From positions 373,945 through 437,944 of the forward strand of contig NZ_FQXP01000004.1 of NCBI RefSeq assembly GCF_900130005.1: 64,000 bases of DNA. The letters are read 5' to 3'. This document shows positions 35,405 through 45,031 of this stretch, one piece after another (position 1 is the first letter of the stretch; each line of letters begins with the position of its first letter). A program made the translations under genes and the position numbers. The notes under the pieces were generated by a model, which did not search any database, was not told the origin of the DNA, and was given only the letters and a program-made list of their open reading frames with translations. This DNA is from Clostridium collagenovorans DSM 3089 (GTDB lineage: Bacteria; Bacillota; Clostridia; Clostridiales; Clostridiaceae).

Positions 35405-37138
35405 TTATCTACCAGAAGTATAAACACCTTTATAGTCCATACAGTAACTTGCTAAACCTGGAACTCTGTAGTTTTTAACATATTTAGCTGTATACATTTT
35501 ATATAAAGAGTGCTCAAAAGGGCTTACTAAAACATCATCATAAGTAAGAAGTTTTTCAGCTTTACCTAATAATTCAGCTCTCTTTTGAGGATCTAATTCA
35601 GAATCAGAATCTTTTATAGCTTTATCATACTCTTTATTATTCCAATTTAAATATGAATATAAACCGTCAGAACAATAGATATCTAAAAAGTTTGATGGAT
35701 CATCAAAGTCAGCTGACCAACCACCTATTGCTATATCAAAGTCACCATTTTCCATGTTTTCATACATTATTTGATATTGATTTGATATAACCTCAAGGTT
35801 GATTCCTAAATTTGATTTCCATTTATTTTGGAACCATTCACCTTGCTTTTTACAGTAAGCATTATCTCCTCTTGTATTAATAGAAATCTTTAATTTAGAT
35901 GGATCATCACCTAAACCAGCTTCTTTCATACCTTCTATTAATAAAGCTTTAGGATCTGTAACCTCATCAATTAATTTTTGTACATACTTAGGAGTACCAA
36001 GTCTTTCTTGGAAACTTTTTTTATCTATAGATACATTATCAGGAACAAATTCAAAACCAGCAATACTATTTCCATTATTTATATCTTGAGAATATTGTTT
36101 TCTATCAAATCCAGCAGCAAGAGCTTTTCTTATTTTGATATTGCTTGTAGGTCTACCTTCCTTAAGGTTAAACACTAGGGATTCAACGTTATATCCAGGA
36201 GTTTTTTCGATGTTGAATTTATCTGAAGAATCAAACTTTTTAACCCATTCAGGATCACTTACATCTCCTCTATCAACTTCGCCATTATATAAAGCTTGCA
36301 TTGCAGAGTTAGTATCTCCAACTATAGTTTTTGTGATTTTCTCAACAAATACATTATCTTTATCCCAATAATTAGGGTTCTTCTCATATACTAATACACC
36401 GTTATGTTTCCATTCACTCAAAATGTATGGGCCATTTGACATTGTCATTTCGGCTTCAGTACCATATTTACCATTAAACTTATCGATAGCAGCCTTTTGA
36501 ACAGGTCTGAAGGTTGGGAAGTAAGAAAGTTGTAAGAAATATGGTATAGGTTTTGCTAATTCAAATTTTAACGTATAGTCATCAACAGCTTTTACACCAA
36601 GGTTTTCTAGTGCTGCATCAATAGTTGCATCTGCTTGTCCAGTTAATGCAGTAGCTTCTTTGGCACCTTTTATAATTGGTGCCACAAATGATGAATACTC
36701 AGAAGCAGCCCTTGGGTCACAAACTCTTCTAAGTGAATATACAAAGTCATTTGCCGTTACAGGAGTTCCATCTTGCCACTTAGCATCTTTTCTTAATTTA
36801 AATGTGAATTCAGTTGAATCATCATTAGCTTCCCAAGTTTCAGCAACACCAGGTTTTATTTTATCAAGTCCACCAGGTTCTTCAGCACCTTCAACTCTTG
36901 TTAAACCCTCATTAATAGGAGCTAAAGCTTGCCATGTAGTTGTTATACCAGCTAAGGTTGGATCAATTATTTGTGGCTCACCACCAAATAAGTTTAGATA
37001 TTGTGTTTTATCTTTTTCACCGCTACCTGATCCATTTCCCCCCTTAGAGCTATCATTTTTGTCGCCGCATCCAACTAAAGCAGAAGTAGAAATTACTGAT
37101 ACTGCTAAAATTGTAGCAAGAATTTTTTTGCTTTTCAT
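35405..37138 (-). CDS. peptide ABC transporter substrate-binding lipoprotein (OppA-like)
   Basis: A 577-residue lipoprotein. The signal peptide ends in LVGC with acylated Cys24. The mature protein is an SBP_bac_5 (cluster C) binding protein with the family signature KLRKDAKWQDGTPVTANDFVYSLRR near residue 115, given here by its core WQDGTPVTANDFVYS. The C-terminal DIAIGGWSADFDDPSNFLD is typical of oligopeptide binders. It captures peptides at the outer membrane face for an Opp permease. No opp permease or ATPase gene is adjacent, so it is an orphan that must use a transporter encoded elsewhere. TTAGGAGGG precedes ATG 37138. Confidence 0.92.
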   Translation of the reverse strand: MKSKKILATILAVSVISTSALVGCGDKNDSSKGGNGSGSGEKDKTQYLNLFGGEPQIIDPTLAGITTTWQALAPINEGLTRVEGAEEPGGLDKIKPGVAETWEANDDSTEFTFKLRKDAKWQDGTPVTANDFVYSLRRVCDPRAASEYSSFVAPIIKGAKEATALTGQADATIDAALENLGVKAVDDYTLKFELAKPIPYFLQLSYFPTFRPVQKAAIDKFNGKYGTEAEMTMSNGPYILSEWKHNGVLVYEKNPNYWDKDNVFVEKITKTIVGDTNSAMQALYNGEVDRGDVSDPEWVKKFDSSDKFNIEKTPGYNVESLVFNLKEGRPTSNIKIRKALAAGFDRKQYSQDINNGNSIAGFEFVPDNVSIDKKSFQERLGTPKYVQKLIDEVTDPKALLIEGMKEAGLGDDPSKLKISINTRGDNAYCKKQGEWFQNKWKSNLGINLEVISNQYQIMYENMENGDFDIAIGGWSADFDDPSNFLDIYCSDGLYSYLNWNNKEYDKAIKDSDSELDPQKRAELLGKAEKLLTYDDVLVSPFEHSLYKMYTAKYVKNYRVPGLASYCMDYKGVYTSGR

Positions 37139-37996
37139 TAATAGTTCCCTCCTAAAAGTTAAAATCCATTTTAAAGTTATATGAACATTGAAAATCTAAC
37201 ATAGTACTTAAGAGTACTACTAAATAAAAATTTAGAAATCAATGGACAAAGTCTATAAAATTTAATTATTTTATAAGTAAAATCTTATAGCTTATTATTC
37301 ATAATTTAATTTTAAAATATGTAATAGTAAATTTTAACATAAAGTACCATGAAAAAAATTATTCCATATAATAAGTTGTAATATTAACTTATATATAATT
37401 TAAATTAAATATCATGGAGTAATCTACGGTGTGTCTAGAAAAATTAGTTAAAAGTTTTGTAATTAAGAAAATACACTTTAAAACAAATAGAATAATCGCA
37501 TTAAATAACATAAATATAAAATATTAAAATTAATTTAATAAAATAACTTAAAATACTTTAATAATAATTTATAGAAATAATTGTATACCATCCTAATAAA
37601 TAACACAATACTTTATTTATAGAAAAATAAAATAAATTTACAAAAAATATAGAAAATTTCGATAAATATATAAAAAAGGGATGAGAATGGGAATTATATT
37701 TAAAGTTTTCACCATATTTTCTTTTGATAGCAAGATCTTGAAATTAATATTAAAACATCAAATGTTAAAATATACAGTATATTTTCTATATAAGGGTAAG
37801 AGGATTTAATAATATATTTATTGTTTTTATAAAAGTAAAGATAAATTATGATAAATTTTAAAATTAAATCATATTTAAAAAAGTATTTTTAAGTAAAGGA
37901 ATATTAAAATAAATATTTAGTAAAAAAAGGTGCAAAATAATAGGTGTAGGTAAATTTTAAATATATTAAATTAAAATAAAAAAAGGTATGTGTAAT
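37139..37996. other. 858-nt AT-rich gap with divergent regulatory potential
   Basis: No ORF or RNA gene is supported here. It lies upstream of both the oppA-like gene and the hypothetical gene at 37997, so promoters for both must be inside. The sequence is extremely A/T-rich with short AT palindromes. I could not pick a convincing CodY box or T-box. Confidence 0.5.
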
Positions 37997-38533
37997 ATGA
38001 AGGACTACTATATAAGAAGTAAAGAAGGAAGATATATAATTCCAATAAAAATTCAAACTTATGAGAAACTTTATGATGACTTAGATTTTAGACCTAAAGA
38101 GTATAGAAAGTTAAATACAGATATTCATGATTTTATAAAGGAGGTGTATGAAGAAATACCTTGGAATGAAGAGTTAGAAATTAATTTTGTTTTGCCTCAA
38201 ATTATTAAATCTGAGAAGGAAGAAGAAAAAATTAAAAAAGCCTTTGAAAATTATTATGAAAGAAAAATAACTTTTAAAAAAAGAAAAACAAAGGCAGCAG
38301 GAATAAGAATATTAAAATATCTTGCAATAGCAGCTGCCGCTTTAGTTTTATGGGTTTTACTAAGTAAAACAAATGAGACAAAAATTATACAGGAACTGCT
38401 TAATATTGTAGCTACGGTTTTATTATGGCAAGTTGTTAGTATGATTTTTGTAGAAAGTAGCACTTTGAAATTAAGTAAGGATATAACAGAAAAAATATAT
38501 TCAAGCAAAATAAGCTTTAGTTATGTACAATAA
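37997..38533 (+). CDS. hypothetical membrane protein
   Basis: A 178-residue protein not recognised. ATG 37997 is chosen because AAAGG is about 10 nt upstream; ATG 37988 is adjacent to that site. The N-terminal ~85 residues are soluble and charged (Tyr, Lys, Glu-rich), with a basic KKRKTKAAG stretch at about 96-104. Two membrane helices follow (about 107-122 and 131-150) and a short polar tail. It could be a small membrane-associated regulator or toxin-like protein, but nothing proves this. The neighbours are the MarR operators and regulator downstream. Confidence 0.55.
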   Translation: MKDYYIRSKEGRYIIPIKIQTYEKLYDDLDFRPKEYRKLNTDIHDFIKEVYEEIPWNEELEINFVLPQIIKSEKEEEKIKKAFENYYERKITFKKRKTKAAGIRILKYLAIAAAALVLWVLLSKTNETKIIQELLNIVATVLLWQVVSMIFVESSTLKLSKDITEKIYSSKISFSYVQ

Positions 38534-38582
38534 AAGAGCAAATAAAAGACATTAATATGGCAGAAAATTCAAAATAAAATAA

Positions 38583-38683
38583 ATTAGCCGACTAATTAAA
38601 TTTATGTTAACACTATATTAAATAACACACCAAATATTGATTTACGGTGTATTATGGATTAATATAATAGTTAGCCGACTAAC
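38583..38683 (+). promoter_or_regulatory. MarR-controlled promoter with two TTAGCCGACTAA operators
   Basis: The near-palindrome TTAGCCGACTAA occurs at 38584-38595 and again at 38671-38682. Between them lie TTTACG (38641-38646) and TATAAT (38663-38668) with a 16-nt spacer. The second operator sits just after the -10 box, where a bound repressor would block transcription. The next gene is a MarR regulator, so this is probably an autoregulated promoter for the regulator and ABC exporter. Confidence 0.75.
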
Positions 38684-38725
38684 TTAATTGGAATTTAAGG
38701 ATAAGTTTATAGAAAGGAGCAAGAT

Positions 38726-39193
38726 ATGGATAAGGAGTTTGATGGTACTTTACAGGGAGTTTTTTCTCAAGTAATGAGATTACATTTTTTAAGAACACAC
38801 TCTCTTTTAGAAAAAACAGGAGTATATCCAGGACAACCGCCATTGTTATATTTATTATATAAAAAGAATGGAAGAAGTCAAAAGGAATTGGCAGAAAAAA
38901 TGGGGGTAAAACCTGCTACTATTGCTGTAATGATAAAACGTATGGAAAAAAATGAGCTCCTTGAGAGAAAACAAGATGAAAAGGATCAAAGAGTTTCTAG
39001 GATATTTATAACTGATAAGGGAAAAGAGGTTTGTAAGAACTTAATCGTTATTCATAAGGAAATAGAGGAAGAATGTTTTAGAAATTTTACAGAAGAAGAA
39101 AAGATAATATTAAGAAGGCTACTAATGCAAGTAAGAGACAACTTGCAAACTATATGTAATGGAGAAAAGGTAAAATGCCCTTTCGAAGAATAA
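38726..39193 (+). CDS. MarR family transcriptional regulator
   Basis: A 155-residue winged-helix regulator of usual length. The DNA-binding core is RSQKELAEKMGVKPATIAVMIKRMEKN, of which QKELAEKMGVKPATIA is the helix-turn-helix. The wing follows with RKQDEKDQRVSRIFITDKG, which is the classic MarR DxRxxxxxLT-like signature. The terminal helices form the dimer. It lies 27 nt before the exporter genes and downstream of two matching palindromes, so it likely represses its own operon until a drug or phenolic ligand binds. Confidence 0.93.
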   Translation: MDKEFDGTLQGVFSQVMRLHFLRTHSLLEKTGVYPGQPPLLYLLYKKNGRSQKELAEKMGVKPATIAVMIKRMEKNELLERKQDEKDQRVSRIFITDKGKEVCKNLIVIHKEIEEECFRNFTEEEKIILRRLLMQVRDNLQTICNGEKVKCPFEE

Positions 39194-39220
39194 ACTAAAC
39201 AAGCATAAGGAGAAAAGAGG

Positions 39221-41479
39221 ATGTTTAAGATAATTAGATACTTAAAAAAATCGGTAATATCTATTTTAGCTATAGTTATACTTTTAGTTGTACAAGCTAC
39301 TTGCGATTTATCATTACCGGACTTTACATCTAAAATTGTAAATATAGGTATACAGCAAAGTGGAGTAGAAGATGCTGTTCCAAAGATAATAAGAAAGAAC
39401 TCTTTAGATGGTATTACTTTATTTATGAGTGAAGAGGATAAAGATAAAGTTTTAGAAAGTTATACATTATTAGATAAAGAGTCACTTTCTCAGGAGGATT
39501 TTGATAACTATAAGAAAAGTTATCCTGCATTAGAAAATGAATCACTGTATAAATTGAATATAGAAGATAATAAAGAAAAATTAGATGAATTAAATGGAAT
39601 TTTAGGAAAGCCTACACTTATATTTAGTGGTTTAAGTGGTGATGATGAAAAGTCGAAGAAAATGCAAGAAAATATCCTTGAAAATATGCCACCTCAATTA
39701 GTTGCTAGTGCTAATGGAGATGTAATAAAGATATTTTCTATGATGCCAAGAGAGCAGTTAGATAAAATAACAGAAGAAATGAATTCTAAATTTAATGAAA
39801 TGCCAGATAGTATAGTTACACAGAGTGCTACATCATATGTGAAAAAAGAATATACTAATATTGGAATAGATATGAACAGTAAGCAAAATAAATATATTTT
39901 AGTATCTGGTGCTAAAATGTTAGGAGTAGCCTTAATAAGCATGATTGCTACTGTAGCAGTTGGATTTTTAGGTGCTAGGGTTGCGGCTTCTTTAGGAAGG
40001 GATCTTAGAGGAAAAGTATTTAATAAGGTTATGGATTTTTCTAATGCTGAGATGGACAAGTTCTCAACAGCTTCATTAATTACTCGTAGTACTAATGATA
40101 TTCAACAAATTCAAATGTTAATGGTAATGTTGCTTAGAGTTGTATTTTATGCTCCTATTTTAGGGGTAGGTGGTGTAATAAAAGTACTTAACACTAATAC
40201 ATCTATGGCTTGGATTATAGGAGTGGCTGTATTAGCTATTTTATCATTAGTATTGCTTTTATTTGCAATAGTTATGCCCAAATTTAAAATTGTACAAAAG
40301 CTTGTAGATAAAGTAAACTTAGTAACTCGTGAGATTTTAACAGGTATATTAGTTATACGTGCTTTTAGTACTCAAAAACATGAAGAGAAAAGATTTGATA
40401 AAGCTAATGTAGATTTAACTAAGACAAATCTTTTTGTAAATAGAATTATGTCTTGTATGATGCCAGCTATGATGCTTATAATGAATGCTATTACTATTCT
40501 TATTGTTTGGAACGGTTCACATAGTGTTGATTCTGGAGCAATGCAGGTAGGAGATATGATGGCATTCATTCAATATACAATGCAGATTATAATGTCATTC
40601 TTAATGATTTCTATGGTATCTATTATGTTGCCAAGAGCTTCTGTATCAGCAACACGTATAGATGAAATTTTAACAACAGATCTTACTGTTAAAGATAGCG
40701 ATAAATTAGAAAGCTTTAAAAATGATAAAAAAGGTTATATTGAGTTTAAGGATGTAAGTTTTAGATATCCAAATGCGGAAGAGGATGTATTAAATAATAT
40801 TTCATTTACTGCAAAACCAAGGGAAACAACTGCATTTATAGGAAGTACTGGTAGTGGTAAATCTACTTTAATTAATTTAATACCGCGTTTTTATGATGTA
40901 ACACAAGGTGAAATATTAATAGATGGAGTAAATATAAAAAATGTTTCACAATATACATTAAGAGAAAAAATTGGTTATGTACCACAAAAAGGAGTTTTAT
41001 TCTCAGGTACTATAGAGTCAAATTTAAAGTATGGTAAAGAAGATACTTCACATGAGACTATTGTAAAAGCAGCAGAGATAGCTCAAGCAACTGAATTTAT
41101 TGATTCAAAACCTGAGGGGTTTAATACAGAAATATCTCAAGGTGGTACCAATGTATCTGGAGGTCAAAAGCAAAGATTATCTATTGCTAGAGCCATTGCA
41201 AAAAATCCTGATATATATATTTTTGATGATAGTTTTTCAGCATTAGATTTTAAAACTGATGCAACTTTACGTAAAGCTTTAAAACATGAAACTAGTGAAA
41301 GTACAGTTTTAATAGTTGCTCAAAGAATAAGTACTATTTTAAATGCAGAGCAAATTATAGTACTTGATGAAGGTAAAGTTGTGGGAATTGGAAATCATAA
41401 AGAGCTTCTAAAAAACTGTGAAGTTTATAAGCAAATAGCTTTATCACAACTTTCAAAGGAGGAGCTAGCCAATGAGTAA
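39221..41479 (+). CDS. heterodimeric multidrug ABC exporter, degenerate-site subunit
   Basis: A 752-residue fused permease-ATPase. Between membrane helices 1 and 2 sits an extracellular insertion of roughly 180 residues (about 35-220), which explains the length over the usual 580. The ATPase has Walker A GSTGSGKST and signature NVSGGQKQRLS. Walker B ends IFDDSFSALD, where Asp replaces the catalytic Glu, and the H-loop reads VAQRIS, with Gln in place of His. So its own nucleotide site is degenerate, while its signature completes the active site of the partner. It overlaps the second subunit by 8 nt. This resembles BmrC/BmrD-type heterodimers. Confidence 0.93.
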   Translation: MFKIIRYLKKSVISILAIVILLVVQATCDLSLPDFTSKIVNIGIQQSGVEDAVPKIIRKNSLDGITLFMSEEDKDKVLESYTLLDKESLSQEDFDNYKKSYPALENESLYKLNIEDNKEKLDELNGILGKPTLIFSGLSGDDEKSKKMQENILENMPPQLVASANGDVIKIFSMMPREQLDKITEEMNSKFNEMPDSIVTQSATSYVKKEYTNIGIDMNSKQNKYILVSGAKMLGVALISMIATVAVGFLGARVAASLGRDLRGKVFNKVMDFSNAEMDKFSTASLITRSTNDIQQIQMLMVMLLRVVFYAPILGVGGVIKVLNTNTSMAWIIGVAVLAILSLVLLLFAIVMPKFKIVQKLVDKVNLVTREILTGILVIRAFSTQKHEEKRFDKANVDLTKTNLFVNRIMSCMMPAMMLIMNAITILIVWNGSHSVDSGAMQVGDMMAFIQYTMQIIMSFLMISMVSIMLPRASVSATRIDEILTTDLTVKDSDKLESFKNDKKGYIEFKDVSFRYPNAEEDVLNNISFTAKPRETTAFIGSTGSGKSTLINLIPRFYDVTQGEILIDGVNIKNVSQYTLREKIGYVPQKGVLFSGTIESNLKYGKEDTSHETIVKAAEIAQATEFIDSKPEGFNTEISQGGTNVSGGQKQRLSIARAIAKNPDIYIFDDSFSALDFKTDATLRKALKHETSESTVLIVAQRISTILNAEQIIVLDEGKVVGIGNHKELLKNCEVYKQIALSQLSKEELANE

Positions 41480-43334
41480 CGAAAAAAGAAATCAAATGAA
41501 AAAAGGATTTGGCGGTGGACGTGGTCCTATGGGAGGCCCTATGGTAGGGGGAGAAAAGGCAAAAGATTTTAAGGGAACTATGAAAAATCTTTTAGCTTAT
41601 TTAAAACCTTTTAGAATATCTATATTACTTGTTGTTATTTTTGCAATCGGAAGTGCAGCTTTTAATATAGTTGGACCAACTATACTAGGTGATGCAACAA
41701 CAGAAATATTTGATGGATTAGTTGGAAAAATATCTGGAGCAGAGGGTGCTGGAATTGATTTTACTTCAATAGGAAGATTACTAGTATTTTTATTATGCCT
41801 TTATGTAATAAGTGCTACATTTTCCTTTGTTCAAAGTTTTATAATGAGTGGTGTATCTCAAAAGGTTTCATATAATCTTAGAAAAGAAATTTCACATAAG
41901 ATTAATAGAATGCCACTTAAGTATTTTGACACTAAGACTCATGGTGAAGTTTTATCAAGGGTTACAAACGACGTAGATACTGTAAGTCAAAACTTAAATC
42001 AAAGTATGACGCAGGTAATAACATCCATTACAACTGTTATTGGTGTACTTATTATGATGATACGTATAAGTTTATCTATGACATTTGTAGCAGTGTTGAC
42101 ATTGCCAATATCAATGATTTCTATATCTTTAGTTGTAAAAAAATCACAAAGGCACTTTAAGTCACAACAAGAATATTTAGGACATGTAAATGGACATGTA
42201 GAAGAGATTTACAGTGGACACAATATAGTAAAAGCTTTTAATGGTGAAGAAGATGCAATTAATGAATTTAATAAATTAAATAGTAATTTATATGCTTCAG
42301 CTTGGAAGTCACAATTCTTATCAGGAATGATGATGCCTATAATGACTTTTATAGGTAATATAGGATATGTTATGGTATCTATTATGGGGGGATGGCTTGC
42401 TATTAATGGAAGAATTACTGTTGGTAATATTCAATCTTTCATACAATATGTAAGAAGCTTCTCTCAACCTATAGCTCAAGCTGCACAAATTGCTAACTTA
42501 ATGCAATCTACAGCAGCTGCAGCAGAAAGAGTATTTGAATTCTTAGATGAAGAAGAAGAGGATCAAGTTGAAAATAGTAAAGTTTCAATTAAAGGATTAG
42601 AAGGTAGCGTAAGTTTTAAAAATGTTAATTTCGGATATAACAAAGATAAAACAATTATAAATGACTTCACAGCCTCTATTAAGCCTGGACAAAAGGTTGC
42701 TATTGTAGGACCAACTGGTGCTGGTAAAACAACAATAGTTAAACTATTAATGAGATTTTATGATGTCAATAGTGGATCTATATTGATTGATGGACATGAT
42801 ATAAAACAGTTTAATAGAACAGAGCTTAGAGATATGTTTGGTATGGTACTTCAAGATACTTGGTTATTTAATGGACCTATTATGGAAAATATAAGATATG
42901 GTAAATTAGGTGCTACAGATGAAGAGGTAATAGAGGCAGCTAAAGCAGCGCATGTTCACCACTTTGTAAAAACCTTACCTGATGGATATAATATGGAATT
43001 AAATGAAGAAGCTAGTAACGTATCTCAAGGACAAAAGCAATTATTAACAATAGCTCGTGCTATTTTAGCAGATCCTAAGATATTAATACTAGATGAAGCA
43101 ACTAGTTCAGTTGATACAAGAACAGAAGTGCTAATACAAAAGGCTATGGATAATCTTATGGAAGGTAGAACAAGCTTTGTAATAGCACATAGATTATCAA
43201 CAATTCGTGATGCTGATTTAATTCTTGTAATGAACAATGGGGATATAATAGAGCAAGGAAATCACGAAGAGCTATTAAAAGCTAAGGGATTTTATGCTAA
43301 TTTATATAATTCTCAATTTGATAAAGCTGAGTAA
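41472..43334 (+). CDS. heterodimeric multidrug ABC exporter, catalytic subunit
   Basis: A 620-residue fused permease-ATPase. The cytoplasmic N-terminus is Gly/Met-rich (about 10-27), then six membrane helices. The ATPase has Walker A GPTGAGKTT, Walker B LILDEATSSVD with catalytic Glu, and H-loop IAHRLS. Its signature is degenerate (NVSQGQKQL instead of LSGGQ). Together with the preceding subunit this leaves one competent ATP site, the hallmark of asymmetric exporters. It exports drugs or lipophilic compounds from the membrane. It is controlled by the MarR gene two positions upstream. Confidence 0.94.
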   Translation: MSNEKRNQMKKGFGGGRGPMGGPMVGGEKAKDFKGTMKNLLAYLKPFRISILLVVIFAIGSAAFNIVGPTILGDATTEIFDGLVGKISGAEGAGIDFTSIGRLLVFLLCLYVISATFSFVQSFIMSGVSQKVSYNLRKEISHKINRMPLKYFDTKTHGEVLSRVTNDVDTVSQNLNQSMTQVITSITTVIGVLIMMIRISLSMTFVAVLTLPISMISISLVVKKSQRHFKSQQEYLGHVNGHVEEIYSGHNIVKAFNGEEDAINEFNKLNSNLYASAWKSQFLSGMMMPIMTFIGNIGYVMVSIMGGWLAINGRITVGNIQSFIQYVRSFSQPIAQAAQIANLMQSTAAAAERVFEFLDEEEEDQVENSKVSIKGLEGSVSFKNVNFGYNKDKTIINDFTASIKPGQKVAIVGPTGAGKTTIVKLLMRFYDVNSGSILIDGHDIKQFNRTELRDMFGMVLQDTWLFNGPIMENIRYGKLGATDEEVIEAAKAAHVHHFVKTLPDGYNMELNEEASNVSQGQKQLLTIARAILADPKILILDEATSSVDTRTEVLIQKAMDNLMEGRTSFVIAHRLSTIRDADLILVMNNGDIIEQGNHEELLKAKGFYANLYNSQFDKAE

Positions 43335-43396
43335 TTATGCAAATGCAATTTATGCAAAATAAAACCAAATAAAGTGATTAATTTTTAAAAATGATT

Positions 43397-43442
43397 AAAA
43401 ATAAAAGTAGGAAATTTACAAAAGTTTCCTACTTTTATTTTT
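43397..43442 (+). terminator. intrinsic terminator after the ABC exporter operon
   Basis: AAAATAAAAGTAGGAAA pairs with TTTCCTACTTTTATTTT around a short loop and a T-run follows. It separates the ABC operon from the MATE promoter 14 nt further on. Confidence 0.9.
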
Positions 43443-43455
43443 AGTGAAAAAAATG

Positions 43456-43504
43456 TTGCAATAGCAATGAATTTTTTATATAATACTCTTCGTTGCTTTT
43501 GCAA
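43456..43504 (+). promoter_or_regulatory. MATE gene promoter bracketed by two TTGCNNNNGCAA operators
   Basis: TTGCAATAGCAA (43456-43467) and TTGCTTTTGCAA (43493-43504) share the palindrome TTGC-N4-GCAA, with centres 37 bp apart. The first overlaps the -35 box TTGCAA (43456-43461). A 17-nt spacer leads to TATAAT (43479-43484). The second lies just downstream of the -10 box. A dimeric repressor on either or both would occlude RNA polymerase. The MarR gene at 45032 downstream of the MATE gene is the obvious candidate. Confidence 0.8.
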
Positions 43505-43530
43505 CAATTTTAATTATGGAGGGGATGTCA

Positions 43531-44937
43531 TTGGCGGCAGTAAGTAAAGATCAAGAAGAATTAGGGACGATGAGCATAGGTAAATTACTTGTGAAATTTT
43601 CTATTCCAGCTATTATAGGTATGGTAGTTAACATGCTATATAATGTAGTTGATAGAATGTACATAGGCAATATACCTGATATTGGCGGACTTGCTATTAC
43701 AGGAGTAGGTATAACTATGCCAGTAACATCTATAATAACGGGAATAGGTATGTTAGTTGGGATAGGTACATCAGCAAGCATTTCAATAGTTCTTGGACAA
43801 AAAAGAAAGGATTTAGCTAGTAAGTATTTAGGCAATGGTTTTATATGTATAATAATTGCTAGTATATTAGTAGCTATATTTGGAAATATATTTGCACATT
43901 CTATTCTAGCTTTCTTCGGTGGAAGTGAGCAAACAATTCCTTTTGCTTTGGCGTATATTAGACCTTTAATGATAGGTACTATATGTAATTTATGTGCCTT
44001 TGGGTTAAACCATTCAATAAACTCAGATGGAAGTCCTCAAGTTGCTATGTTTACTATGATAATAGGAGCTATAATCAATATAGTGCTAGATCCTATTTTT
44101 ATATTTGTATTTAAATTAGGAATTAAAGGTGCTGCTTATGCTACTGTAATTTCTCAATTTATAGCAGGTTGTTGGGTAATTTACTATTTTACAAAGGGTA
44201 AGAAATCAATTATAAAACTTCAAAGTTCAAACTTCAAATTAGATTCAAGTATAGTAAAAAAGATTTTAATGATAGGATCAGCACCATTTTGTATGCAAGT
44301 AGCTGGAAGTGCTGTACAGGTTGTAGCTAATAAAGCTTTAATGACTCATGGAGGAGATTTAGCTATAGGGGCTATGGCTGTTATTACTTCAGTATGTTCA
44401 ATATTTATCATGCCTATTTTTGGATTGAATCAAGGAGCACAACCTATTATAGGGTATAATTATGGTGCGAAAAAATATGACAGAGTAAAAAAGACATATA
44501 TATATGGTTTATTATCATGTACTGTAATATTATTGTTGAGTTCTGTATTTATTCAATTATTTCCGCAAAAAGCAATAGGTATGTTTAATAATGATTCTGA
44601 GCTTACTAGAATTGCTGTAGAAGGTATAAGGGTGTATTTATTTGCACTACCTCTTATAGGTATTCAAATGACGGCATCTAATTATTATCAAGCAATAGGA
44701 AAACCTAAAAAATCTATGATAATAGGATTATCAAGACAGGTTCTAATACTAATACCTGCATTTATAATATTACCTATGATTTATGAATTAAAGGGTGTAT
44801 GGTTAGCAGGACCAGTAGCAGACACTATAGCTGTAATAATATCAGGTATTATTATTTTTTTAGAGATTAAGGCTTTAGGGAAAGACGAAAGTAAAAAAGG
44901 AATTGAAGAAGAAAGCGTTGTTGAAGAAGTTATTTAG
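43531..44937 (+). CDS. MATE family multidrug efflux transporter
   Basis: A 468-residue membrane protein with TTG 43531, six nt after GGAGGGG; the in-frame ATG 43516 overlaps that site and cannot be the start. Twelve membrane helices lie in two homologous halves. Typical MATE segments are LLVKFSIPAIIGMVVNMLYNVVDRMYIG (core VVNMLYNVVDRMYIG) and NQGAQPIIGYNYGA. It exports cationic drugs in exchange for Na+ or H+. Its promoter carries two palindromes, and the MarR-type gene 95 nt downstream completes a two-gene unit. Confidence 0.93.
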   Translation: MAAVSKDQEELGTMSIGKLLVKFSIPAIIGMVVNMLYNVVDRMYIGNIPDIGGLAITGVGITMPVTSIITGIGMLVGIGTSASISIVLGQKRKDLASKYLGNGFICIIIASILVAIFGNIFAHSILAFFGGSEQTIPFALAYIRPLMIGTICNLCAFGLNHSINSDGSPQVAMFTMIIGAIINIVLDPIFIFVFKLGIKGAAYATVISQFIAGCWVIYYFTKGKKSIIKLQSSNFKLDSSIVKKILMIGSAPFCMQVAGSAVQVVANKALMTHGGDLAIGAMAVITSVCSIFIMPIFGLNQGAQPIIGYNYGAKKYDRVKKTYIYGLLSCTVILLLSSVFIQLFPQKAIGMFNNDSELTRIAVEGIRVYLFALPLIGIQMTASNYYQAIGKPKKSMIIGLSRQVLILIPAFIILPMIYELKGVWLAGPVADTIAVIISGIIIFLEIKALGKDESKKGIEEESVVEEVI

Positions 44938-45031
44938 GGTATAATAGAGAGAAGGATTTAAATAATAAGGGTTTTCTTGGAGAAAATTTATATTAGGCAC
45001 AATACATTATATAAGGAATTGGAGGACTTCA

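Noticed and set aside
36660..37184. 174-codon plus-strand frame opposite the oppA-like gene
   Set aside because: It is antisense to a clear lipoprotein gene and lacks a ribosome binding site.
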